Assembly (NCBI GenBank): GCA_003229235.1
Contig: QIIH01000015.1
Span: 1 to 7,427, forward strand
Reading direction: 5' to 3'
Length of the DNA stretch: 7,427 nucleotides
Origin: Flavobacteriales bacterium
GTDB taxonomy: Bacteria; Bacteroidota; Bacteroidia; Flavobacteriales; Flavobacteriaceae
The number at the start of each line of letters is the position of its first letter. Position 1 is the stretch's first letter. A program made the translations under genes and the position numbers. The notes under the pieces are model-generated. The model had not been told where the DNA came from and did not search any database. It worked only from the letters and a program-made list of their open reading frames with translations. Shown one piece after another: positions 1 to 6,376 of the stretch.

Positions 1-6
1 GCTTTT

Positions 7-40
7 AATAAAAAAGAGAAGCCTTTCGGCTTCCCTTTTT
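7..40 (-). terminator. Rho-independent terminator of the large T9SS-secreted protein gene
   Basis: A 13-bp stem (arms 11-23 and 28-40) closes on a four-base loop. Read on the minus strand the loop is GAAA, a stable tetraloop, and the stem is followed by a run of T. The one imperfect pair is a G-U wobble in the minus-strand RNA but an A-C mismatch in the plus-strand RNA, so the structure suits minus-strand transcription. It begins 25 bases after the TAA of the secreted-protein gene. Confidence 0.85.
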
Positions 41-64
41 ATTTGTGAGGCTTATAATGAAAAT

Positions 65-3000
65 TTATTCTTTAATAAACTTTCTAGTAACAATCATATC
101 ACCAGAAACAATTCTTATAAAGTAAGTTCCTGTCGCTAAGGTAGAAACGTTAATTGTGTTTCCTGGTTCAAGTGTGCTGGCTTGTTTAACCTGAATACCA
201 AAGGCGTTAAAGACTCTTACGTCTTGTACTTCAAGACCCTGAGTGTCAACCTCTAGCAAGCTTACCACTGGGTTAGGATAAATAGTAAAGGCATCTTGAC
301 TAGCATCATTTAACTCAAAAGTACGCAAAGGTGCTTTGGTTGCATCAACACAAAAAGCAGTGGCTTCTGAGCTGGAAAAACTTCCTCCTGTTACAATAAC
401 GCCTTCACTACTTGAGAGTGTATAAGAACCATTCCCGAAGGCACAGCAAATACCATCTCCAAAGGCATCAGTTATTGTAAAAGTGTAGTCTCCGCTTGCC
501 AAGCCTGAAATATTTTCTGTAATAGAAGAACCATCAGGATTTGCCGTCGAATAACTTCCCGAAGCAACAGTTGCACCACCTGAATTTTGCAGTGTCCACG
601 CGGTTTCTTCTGGATAGTTGTCAAAGGTAATATCCAAGGTTAACGAAGCAGCTGCGCAGTCGTTCCCTGTGCTCCCGCCACCATTCGTTAAAGAAACATC
701 ATCTATTGCAACATCGGCTTGCCACGTACCACCGGTTACTCGATTAAAGCGTAGCTGAACACCACCACCAATGTAGGCGGCCAGATCAACATCAACAGTA
801 TTCCATTGATTTCCTTGATTTCCTGTTTGGCTCCAAAGGGCACTCCAAGCGCTACCGTTATCACCAGAAGCTTCTAAAGTGATACTTCCTGCATCTGTCG
901 ATCCGAACATATGATATTTAAAACTAAAAGTAGCTTCTGATTCGCCTGATAAATCAAAACAAGGTGATGTGATAATTGCCTGTTTTGTAGGATATCCGGT
1001 TCCGTTTCCAGAAGCCTCTACAAAAATATAGTAGGTGCCTTCTGTCGCACTACTAGGGCCGGTATTACTAGAAGGAGTTCCGCTTGCGTCTACTGTCCAG
1101 TTTAGGTCATCACCAGAATTTTGTGTCCATGCACCAATAGTATTCTCAAAACCTTCACTATAAGGGAAGGATGTAATGCCTCCTGTACAACCTGTTGGGC
1201 CGCCGCCGCCAGCTGTCATAGATACATTATCTAAGGCGATATCTGCTTGCCAAGTTCCACCAGTTACACGGTCAAATCGCAATTGTACGCTTGCTCCCAC
1301 GAAGGCTGCCATATCAATACTTACAGAATTCCATGCGTTGCCTTGGTTTCCAGTTTGAGACCAAAGTGTCGTCCAGTTAATTCCGTTGTCAGTAGAGGCT
1401 TGTAAGGTAATTGCTCCCATATCGCTAGAACCAAACTGGTGATAATCGAAATTAAACGAAGCTTCGCTTTCTCCACTCAAATCATAACAAGGCGAATTAA
1501 TAATAGCTCGCTTGTTAGGATAACCTGTTCCGTTTCCGGAAGCTTCTACATAAATATAGTAAGTCCCATCATTTGCAGATGAAGGCCCTGTGTTGCCTGA
1601 AGGCGTTGTTCCTGAGAGTAATACCCAGTCTAAATCGTCTCCGCTATCTTGAGACCACGCACCTATAGTGTTCTCAAAACTTTCGCTGTAAGGAAACGCT
1701 GTAATACCTCCTGTACATCCTGCCGTATCTAGGGTAGTAATATTTACTGTATTGCTCTGTCCAGATTCGTTGCCTGTAGCGTCTTTTGCAATTACATAAA
1801 AGCTATAGGCAGTATTTGGTGTTAAGCCAGTTACAGAATAGTTGTTACTACTTGCCGTTGCAACGTTTATCCCATTTTGATAAACATCGTAACCAACAAC
1901 AGCTACATTGTCTGTCGATGCATTCCAGTTTAAATCTGTAGAAGTTGCAGTTGTGCCAGAAGCGGCAAGGCTAGTAGGATCGCTAGGAGCCTCTGTATCT
2001 GGAGGGCCAGTAGCTATCTTAAAGGATGCTACATGCGATCTTCTTACTACAGACGATGGGCCTTTCATATATTCTCCAATATGCCAGAAAGTTTCGTCGT
2101 CAAGTGGGTCAACTGTAAGTTGAGAATAATCTCCATATCGTCCATCAGGGCGATTGGTAACGGCATCTCCATCTACGATAAACTGCTCTGCAATCGTCAT
2201 AGTACCTAAAGGGTCTGTTGCCTGACGTCCTGTATAGCGAAGTGAAGTATATTGTGTGCTACTTACTATGGTGTAGCCTAAGCCAATGTTACCAGACGAA
2301 TCCATACTAATACTAGCACAGAATGCACTGTGGTTAGGTTGCGAGTAGGTGCCTTCTTGATAAATTGTCCAAGGAGCAGTGTCGTTTGCCTGACGTAGTT
2401 CATACCAGCGAATACCTGCTTTGGTGTCGTTTCCAGAAACGTCTACTACAAAATTCATTACTGCCGAATTATGAGTGCCAAAGCGCCGATAATTGGTCAT
2501 ATACATCATCGTTGCTTGAATTGCATCGATGTTAGGGCCACTACCTGGTTCGTCTAAGTTCTGAAAACTACCTCCATTAAAGGTTGCATCAAATGCAGCC
2601 GTATTTATTTGTTGAGGAGAGGAGATAGAAGAGTTGGATGGTACCGACCAGTCTGTGCTAATATTCCATACTTTTAAATGATCGGTAGAGATTCCTGACC
2701 AACCGTCGTCCTGCATATAAACAATTGGATGTGGCACTCCAACTGGTGGTAAGCTAGCGCCTATGGCGTTAAAGCCTCCTGGGCTGTAAAAACCATTGTC
2801 TTCTACTCCAGGAAGTGGAAAACCAATCATTTGTGATGAAGCATTTCCAACTAACATTTCGTCTCTTTCTAGGGCAAAAACTACATCGTTTGTAGCTTGT
2901 GAACCTTGATTTTTATTAGCTGTGATATAATAACCATCTCCCCATACAGACATTTTCTCATAATCTGGAAAGGTTCCTGTATTAAAACGATAGGTATACC

Positions 3001-3577
3001 AGCCATCATTAACCGGATCTGGGCCTTGACAAACTGCTACTAAAAAACCATTGGGAGTATTACTAAACTGCATAATGATAAAGCGATTGGCAAAGCGATC
3101 GTAAACCACCACGGGATCTCCTAAAGTTTCGCCTGGGAATAAAGTACCTAGAGAAGCTTCTGGTAATAATACATTACCAGCACGGTCTAAGATTCCAAAA
3201 CCTGAATTAAAGGCGTATACATAATGATTAGGGCCAATTGCACCTGTAGGATCATTCAAAACAGTTCCTAAATGAGCATCAAAAGAAGCAATAGGGGCAC
3301 GACCAGCTGTAGTTGTGGCAATTTCTTGCAGTTTGGCTAGTGGGTCTGGTCCTGCTGGAAGGCCTTTGCCCGGAACAAAAGTATTAGACCCTCTGCGTTT
3401 TGGGGGTGCAACGTCTTCGAATCCTGTGGCCGAAATAATATTGTCCATAGAAGACAAAGCTGGGATTTTGTGCATATACGCAGCTGTTGAAAAGGAGCTG
3501 GCTTGCATTGCGCCATCTTGTGCTTGTGTGGCAAAACTGCAAAGCAGCGCCAACACAGAAATGTAAATTTGTTTCAT
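65..3577 (-). CDS. Secreted multidomain protein with FN3, two MAM-like modules and a T9SS type A sorting domain
   Basis: This 1170-residue protein should be exported by Sec, cross the outer membrane through the type IX system, and be released or fixed at the cell surface. Residues 1-20 are a signal peptide (KQ, hydrophobic core, cleavage near ATQA-Q). Residues about 60-520 form a beta-rich domain I cannot name, with motifs DPTGAIGPNHYV (109-120), YDRFANRFIIMQF (159-171), WGDGYYITANK (212-222) and RYGDYSQLTVDP (480-491). A fibronectin type III domain follows (about 527-616), then two MAM-like modules (621-788 and 797-965) joined by Gly-rich linkers. Residues 972-1078 are a beta module with DAFGDGICCAFGNGSY. 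The T9SS type A domain (about 1096-1170) starts with FTIYPNPV and ends GTYFIRIVSGDMIVTRKFIKE-like, as in that family. No HExxH or other catalytic motif was seen, so adhesion or glycan binding is my inference. The ATG at 3575-3577 is chosen because the signal peptide follows at once; there is no Shine-Dalgarno sequence. The gene appears monocistronic, bounded by terminators. Confidence 0.92.
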   Translation of the reverse strand: MKQIYISVLALLCSFATQAQDGAMQASSFSTAAYMHKIPALSSMDNIISATGFEDVAPPKRRGSNTFVPGKGLPAGPDPLAKLQEIATTTAGRAPIASFDAHLGTVLNDPTGAIGPNHYVYAFNSGFGILDRAGNVLLPEASLGTLFPGETLGDPVVVYDRFANRFIIMQFSNTPNGFLVAVCQGPDPVNDGWYTYRFNTGTFPDYEKMSVWGDGYYITANKNQGSQATNDVVFALERDEMLVGNASSQMIGFPLPGVEDNGFYSPGGFNAIGASLPPVGVPHPIVYMQDDGWSGISTDHLKVWNISTDWSVPSNSSISSPQQINTAAFDATFNGGSFQNLDEPGSGPNIDAIQATMMYMTNYRRFGTHNSAVMNFVVDVSGNDTKAGIRWYELRQANDTAPWTIYQEGTYSQPNHSAFCASISMDSSGNIGLGYTIVSSTQYTSLRYTGRQATDPLGTMTIAEQFIVDGDAVTNRPDGRYGDYSQLTVDPLDDETFWHIGEYMKGPSSVVRRSHVASFKIATGPPDTEAPSDPTSLAASGTTATSTDLNWNASTDNVAVVGYDVYQNGINVATASSNNYSVTGLTPNTAYSFYVIAKDATGNESGQSNTVNITTLDTAGCTGGITAFPYSESFENTIGAWSQDSGDDLDWVLLSGTTPSGNTGPSSANDGTYYIYVEASGNGTGYPNKRAIINSPCYDLSGESEASFNFDYHQFGSSDMGAITLQASTDNGINWTTLWSQTGNQGNAWNSVSIDMAAFVGASVQLRFDRVTGGTWQADIALDNVSMTAGGGGPTGCTGGITSFPYSEGFENTIGAWTQNSGDDLNWTVDASGTPSSNTGPSSATEGTYYIFVEASGNGTGYPTKQAIITSPCFDLSGESEATFSFKYHMFGSTDAGSITLEASGDNGSAWSALWSQTGNQGNQWNTVDVDLAAYIGGGVQLRFNRVTGGTWQADVAIDDVSLTNGGGSTGNDCAAASLTLDITFDNYPEETAWTLQNSGGATVASGSYSTANPDGSSITENISGLASGDYTFTITDAFGDGICCAFGNGSYTLSSSEGVIVTGGSFSSSEATAFCVDATKAPLRTFELNDASQDAFTIYPNPVVSLLEVDTQGLEVQDVRVFNAFGIQVKQASTLEPGNTINVSTLATGTYFIRIVSGDMIVTRKFIKE
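677..1717 (-). repeat. Intragenic duplication encoding two MAM-like modules
   Basis: Two consecutive segments of about 510 bases, 1208-1717 and 677-1189, encode homologous modules with a period of 176 residues. By eye about 70% of residues agree. Shared blocks include FPYSE-FENTIGAW, SGDDL-W, EASGNGTGYP, FDLSGESEA, WSQTGNQGN and VTGGTWQAD. Many codons for identical residues differ at the third base, so the copies are diverged and selected at protein level rather than a recent duplication or an assembly artefact. Each copy begins with CTGGIT and carries a second Cys in SPC(Y/F)DL, which could form one disulfide per module. Confidence 0.85.
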
Positions 3578-3864
3578 TGTAGTTAGGTTATAAGTTCAGG
3601 AGGTGAAAGTAATAATTATTTGCAGGAAAAAGATTACAATGAATGTTAATTTTAACATTTAATTGTTAATTAAATCGATATAATACAAAAATCATAGATT
3701 ATAAGCAGAGCATTGTCATGGAATTATGTTAAAATGATAATTGTCCCTAGTACCAAAATGTAGTAAGAACTTGGTCCAATGAAGGGAGCAATGCTATGCG
3801 TGCGTGAATGTTGTTTAAATGATTCGTGAACAAATTTTCTTGCTTGATGGATATACTGGATACT
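3578..3864 (-). promoter_or_regulatory. Upstream region of the secreted-protein gene
   Basis: These 287 bases hold no convincing gene on either strand; open frames are short and lack protein-like composition. The region lies between the start of the secreted-protein gene and the terminator of the preceding transcript, so the promoter for that gene must be here. I found no pair of elements matching the Bacteroidota primary-sigma consensus (TTTG, about 19 bases, TAnnTTTG) well enough to name. Only poor partial matches occur, such as TACATTTT on the minus strand. The notable structure is the pair of AT-rich dyads at 3642-3674, listed separately. Confidence 0.45.
3642..3674. promoter_or_regulatory. 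Possible operator: two adjacent AT-rich dyads containing a 20-bp-spaced direct repeat
   Basis: AATGTTAA-TT-TTAACATT (3642-3659) is a perfect 8-bp inverted repeat. It is followed by TTTAATT-GTT-AATTAAA (3658-3674), a perfect 7-bp inverted repeat. The word TGTTAATT occurs in both, at 3644 and 3664, exactly 20 bp apart or about two helical turns. The centre lies about 80 bases upstream of the secreted-protein start codon, a suitable place for a dimeric regulator. The region is very AT-rich, so chance palindromes are expected and the call is tentative. Confidence 0.3.
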
Positions 3865-3903
3865 AAAAAAGCTAATAAACATCTAATGTTTATCAGCTTT
3901 TTT
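3865..3903 (-). terminator. Rho-independent terminator downstream of the sigma/anti-sigma operon
   Basis: Two 18-base arms (3865-3882 and 3886-3903) surround a 3-base loop. On the minus strand the stem ends in TTAGC followed by TTTTTT. The single non-Watson-Crick position is a G-U pair in the minus-strand RNA and an A-C mismatch in the plus-strand RNA. The A and T runs at both ends could allow weak bidirectional action, but no plus-strand gene feeds into it. It lies 41 bases after the stop of the gene remnant at 3944-4081 and 211 bases after the stop of the barrel gene. It may therefore originally have served the lost gene. Confidence 0.85.
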
Positions 3904-3943
3904 AAGTTACAATGAAACAATAACTCGGTATGTTTATTTGTGA

Positions 3944-4081
3944 TTATTCAGCACAAAGGGTAATTGGTAAAATACCAGGTGCAGTTTCTCCTTTTGCCAT
4001 TACCACCATCTGTTTGCCATCCATCTCTATATGAGTCGCGTGTACAAATAGTCTCTCGGTGTTGGAGATAATAAATAGCGC
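3944..4081 (-). pseudogene. Probable C-terminal remnant of an unidentified gene
   Basis: The minus strand has 45 sense codons ending in TAA (3944-3946) that read like real protein. The stretch begins ALFIISNTERLFVHATHIEM and ends GETAPGILPITLCAE, with mixed composition and no low complexity. It has no plausible full-length start: the frame is closed upstream by TAA at 4082-4084, and the first internal ATG (4022-4024) would leave only 26 residues. The frame is the same as that of the upstream barrel gene. Between the two in-frame stops lie ten codons, including an ATG at 4097-4099 followed by CTC TTT GTT AGT TAA. Explanations are a gene truncated by deletion, a small gene of about 51 codons broken by a premature TAA, or a 26-residue peptide. 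I do not recognise the family. A non-coding 3' untranslated region is the alternative. Confidence 0.35.
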
Positions 4082-4114
4082 TTAACTAACAAAGAGCATT
4101 AAAACGGTGATACG

Positions 4115-5731
4115 TTAAAATTTAAAACTCAGACCACTGTAAATACCAAAATAATAAGGTCTAAAGTTATTTGTTGCTGCACTACTGGATCCGTTTAGTT
4201 GTAATTTAAAAATTGGATCTATGCTAAATTGAATGCTTTTAGTGATTTCGTAATCAAAGCCTAAGCCCAAGTTTAGAGTAAGTCCAAGCCCTGTGAGATT
4301 ATTTGCAGTACCTACTTGTAAATTATCACCTTCTTCAGAAGTGGCATATATTCTGTTATCGTTTAAAACAATTAAACTGGACCCACCAATAAGATTTGCT
4401 CCAAATCGGCTATTAATAACCGCATATTCGTATTCGAGTGGGAATTCTAAAAAGGAAATTTGCTGATTAATTCCTATAACGTCATTAGCGTCAAAAAAAG
4501 CAGTAGCTTCAGGGTTTAACGAGATACCTTCAGAAATCTCTTGCCCAGGGTCGATACCTGTTAACTGATAAACATTAACGATTCCATCGATTATATTTAC
4601 CTGAAAATTTTGAGTGTCATAACCGAGGTTTATTTTATTTACACCAAATCGTAATGCTGATTTAGGAGTGAATTGATTTTTGATTTTTATCCCATAACTC
4701 AGGTTAGTTTCGCCCTTTCTTGGGTTGTCTACGAGTCTGGCATCCAACATTGAACCTCTTGTTATAGATCCATAAGTGGTGGGTGCAATTACAGCTCCAA
4801 TAGTCCATTTATAATCAAGAGCTTCGCGAGTTCTAATTTCTCGTTCTAGCGCCCGCATAGCTTTAGATTTTTTTACTTTTGGGCTATTGTAGCTCAATGA
4901 TAAAACCGGCAAAGGTTGCGCAATTTCGCCTTTAGTTGGAGTCTGGGTTGTATTGACAAAGTCTTTTGAGATTCCTTGTTTTATAAGGGTAGAGCTATTG
5001 GTTTCATTATCACCACTTGCGGAAAAATAAGCGGTGCCTCTAGCAACAGTCGTATTTGAACGATTCGAATTTGAGTTTATACTGTTCGCGCTAGTTCTAG
5101 TGGTGCCATTTGTCAAAACACTCGTTGTATTGTTTTGGGCATATCCCTGAGTTGTATTTGAGGGAGTGTTATTATTTTGTGAAGTATTCGCTGAAGTTGT
5201 ATTTGTGTTATTGCTATTTGAGTAGCTAGGAATTGTTTTGTCGTTAAGGGTATTACTATTTGCAACTGATGAGTTACCAGAATCGCTAGGGTCTTCGTCT
5301 CCATAAACAGTCGAAGTATCAACCGAATCGTTGGTGTTAGCAATAATACCGGTATCTACCGCCACATTGCCATTAGTAACAAGGGTCTGATTTGAGTTTT
5401 GATCTGAATTTGCATCCGTTAATAGTAACTCAGAGTTATTAGTGCCGCCATTATTAAGCCTGTTAGGATCTTGATTTGTGATATCATCTGCATTTGAAGT
5501 GCCATCGCCAAACCAAGCAGGTCCAAAATAAACAAATGTGGCAATTAAACCAATAGCCAAAACACCAAGACCAGCGCTGCGCCACCAAATAGGTGCAGCT
5601 TTGTTATTATCTTGTGGTTGATCTAGCTCTGTAGTAATTGCATCCCAGATTTTATCAGCGTTTGGTGGGGCTTGATCAAAATCTTGAAGCGTATTGCTAA
5701 ATACCTTTCCTATGTCTTTTTTATTAACCAT
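4115..5731 (-). CDS. Anti-sigma-like protein with inner-membrane helix, long linker and C-terminal outer-membrane beta-barrel
   Basis: This 538-residue protein probably holds the co-encoded ECF sigma factor inactive and may sense the outer membrane. Residues 1-45 are cytoplasmic and resemble the short N-terminal segment of Bacteroidota anti-sigma proteins, with F11, F18, then PPNADKIWDAITTEL (22-36). Residues about 47-73 (PIWWRSAGLGV to PAWF) are one transmembrane helix. Residues 75-270 are an Asn/Ser/Thr-rich, disordered-looking linker. Residues 284-303 are charged (VKKSKAMRALEREIRTRE). Residues about 306-538 are an outer-membrane barrel with alternating beta strands and a terminal Phe (YYFGIYSGLSFKF), like the porin-type OMP_b-brl families. 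No cleavable signal peptide is seen, so the helix should stay as an anchor and the chain would then span both membranes. The ATG (5729-5731) overlaps the sigma gene end by 8 bases, implying coupled translation. This order and architecture match the dual membrane-spanning anti-sigma (Dma) class I recall from Bacteroides thetaiotaomicron. The function is inferred from that resemblance. Confidence 0.85.
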   Translation of the reverse strand: MVNKKDIGKVFSNTLQDFDQAPPNADKIWDAITTELDQPQDNNKAAPIWWRSAGLGVLAIGLIATFVYFGPAWFGDGTSNADDITNQDPNRLNNGGTNNSELLLTDANSDQNSNQTLVTNGNVAVDTGIIANTNDSVDTSTVYGDEDPSDSGNSSVANSNTLNDKTIPSYSNSNNTNTTSANTSQNNNTPSNTTQGYAQNNTTSVLTNGTTRTSANSINSNSNRSNTTVARGTAYFSASGDNETNSSTLIKQGISKDFVNTTQTPTKGEIAQPLPVLSLSYNSPKVKKSKAMRALEREIRTREALDYKWTIGAVIAPTTYGSITRGSMLDARLVDNPRKGETNLSYGIKIKNQFTPKSALRFGVNKINLGYDTQNFQVNIIDGIVNVYQLTGIDPGQEISEGISLNPEATAFFDANDVIGINQQISFLEFPLEYEYAVINSRFGANLIGGSSLIVLNDNRIYATSEEGDNLQVGTANNLTGLGLTLNLGLGFDYEITKSIQFSIDPIFKLQLNGSSSAATNNFRPYYFGIYSGLSFKF

Positions 5732-6314
5732 GTTTTAAGGTATGGTTTAGATTATCAGAGGTTAGGTTAACAATCTTACCCTTTAAAATATGTTTTGCAC
5801 GATGCAAATTGGATTTAGATGTGCCTAAACTAATTGATAATATTTCCGAAATTTCTTTATGAGAATATCCATCTAACTGATACATATTAAATACCAATCT
5901 ATAACGGCTAGGAAGCTCTTGGATAAGAGCTAATAATTGTGCCAGTGGTAATTTTTGGTCGTTCTCAATATTAGTGTCGTTGTCTTGTTCGCTGGTGCGT
6001 TGCTCATCTATTGGTTGGATGTACAATTCTTTTTTGTACCTGTCTATCGCACTGTTAATCACGATTCGTTTCATCCAACCTTCAAAGCTACCCTTGCCAT
6101 TATATTTGTCAATATTTTGGAATATCTTGATAAAAGAATCTTGCAAATTATCTTCTGCTTCTGGCAGATTTTTGCAATATTTAAGACATAACGCAAAAAG
6201 TCTGTCCTTGTACTGCAAGAACAATTCACTTTGCGCCTTGCGATTCTTCTCTTTACACAATGTAATTAGCTCGTCAAGTCCCAAAAAACTATTATTTATA
6301 AATGGTTTGCTCAC
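5724..6314 (-). CDS. RNA polymerase ECF sigma factor (sigma-70 family)
   Basis: This protein directs RNA polymerase to a dedicated promoter set and is probably held by the membrane protein encoded next. With the GTG start used here it has 196 residues, normal for the family. Region 2 spans about residues 32-95: LFLQYKDRLFALCLKYCKN, EDNLQDSFIKIFQNIDKY for core-polymerase binding, and GSFEGWMKRIVINSAIDRY for -10 melting and recognition. A polar linker (about 98-120) leads to region 4 (about 121-179), whose helix-turn-helix is GYSHKEISEILSISLGTSKSNLHRAKHIL. The start is uncertain because no ATG lies near. Candidates are TTG (6333-6335), GTG (6312-6314) and TTG (6282-6284). I prefer GTG because the first TTG sits inside a good -7 promoter element, and family members usually begin a few residues before the DELI-x-x-C segment. 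The last codons overlap the barrel gene ATG. Autoregulation is plausible but not shown. Confidence 0.93.
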   Translation of the reverse strand: MSKPFINNSFLGLDELITLCKEKNRKAQSELFLQYKDRLFALCLKYCKNLPEAEDNLQDSFIKIFQNIDKYNGKGSFEGWMKRIVINSAIDRYKKELYIQPIDEQRTSEQDNDTNIENDQKLPLAQLLALIQELPSRYRLVFNMYQLDGYSHKEISEILSISLGTSKSNLHRAKHILKGKIVNLTSDNLNHTLKHG

Positions 6315-6332
6315 AATATTAATACAGATGGT

Positions 6333-6376
6333 CAAACCTAACTTTGCCTATTAAGGCCTATTAAGGCCTATTTAAG
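6333..6376 (-). promoter_or_regulatory. Candidate sigma-operon promoter: -7 element preceded by a 10-bp tandem repeat
   Basis: On the minus strand TAGGTTTG (6333-6340) matches the Bacteroidota -7 consensus TAnnTTTG. Immediately upstream are two exact copies of GCCTATTAAG (plus-strand reading, 6346-6355 and 6356-6365) and an 11-bp near-copy (6366-6376). They occupy roughly the -15 to -45 zone where a -33 element or activator would bind. No TTTG is present at the usual spacing, so a primary-sigma promoter would be incomplete; the repeats may replace it. Transcription from here would begin about 6326, giving a very short leader before GTG at 6314. Confidence 0.4.

Noticed and set aside
65..3577. 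Possible secreted protease identity for the large T9SS protein, suggested by its FN3, MAM and sorting-domain tail
   Set aside because: No HExxH, subtilisin-type or cysteine-protease motif was found in the N-terminal domain.
3598..3606. Perfect Shine-Dalgarno-like AGGAGGTGA on the plus strand
   Set aside because: The ATG codons downstream open frames of only a few codons before stops, and Bacteroidota rarely use such sites.
5113..5343. Second minus-strand open frame of 76 codons inside the barrel gene
   Set aside because: It is an out-of-frame reading of the low-complexity Asn/Ser/Thr linker, whose repetitive codons keep other frames open.
3582..6342. The 8-mer GTTAGGTT near the starts of the secreted-protein gene (3582, plus strand) and the sigma gene (6335-6342, minus strand)
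   Set aside because: The orientations relative to the genes are opposite, and further copies lie inside coding sequence (2333 and 5761), so a shared regulatory site is not supported.
5974..6354. Plus-strand open frame of 126 codons opposite the sigma factor gene
   Set aside because: It is the antisense shadow of a clear sigma-70 family gene and has hydrophobic, low-quality composition without recognisable motifs.
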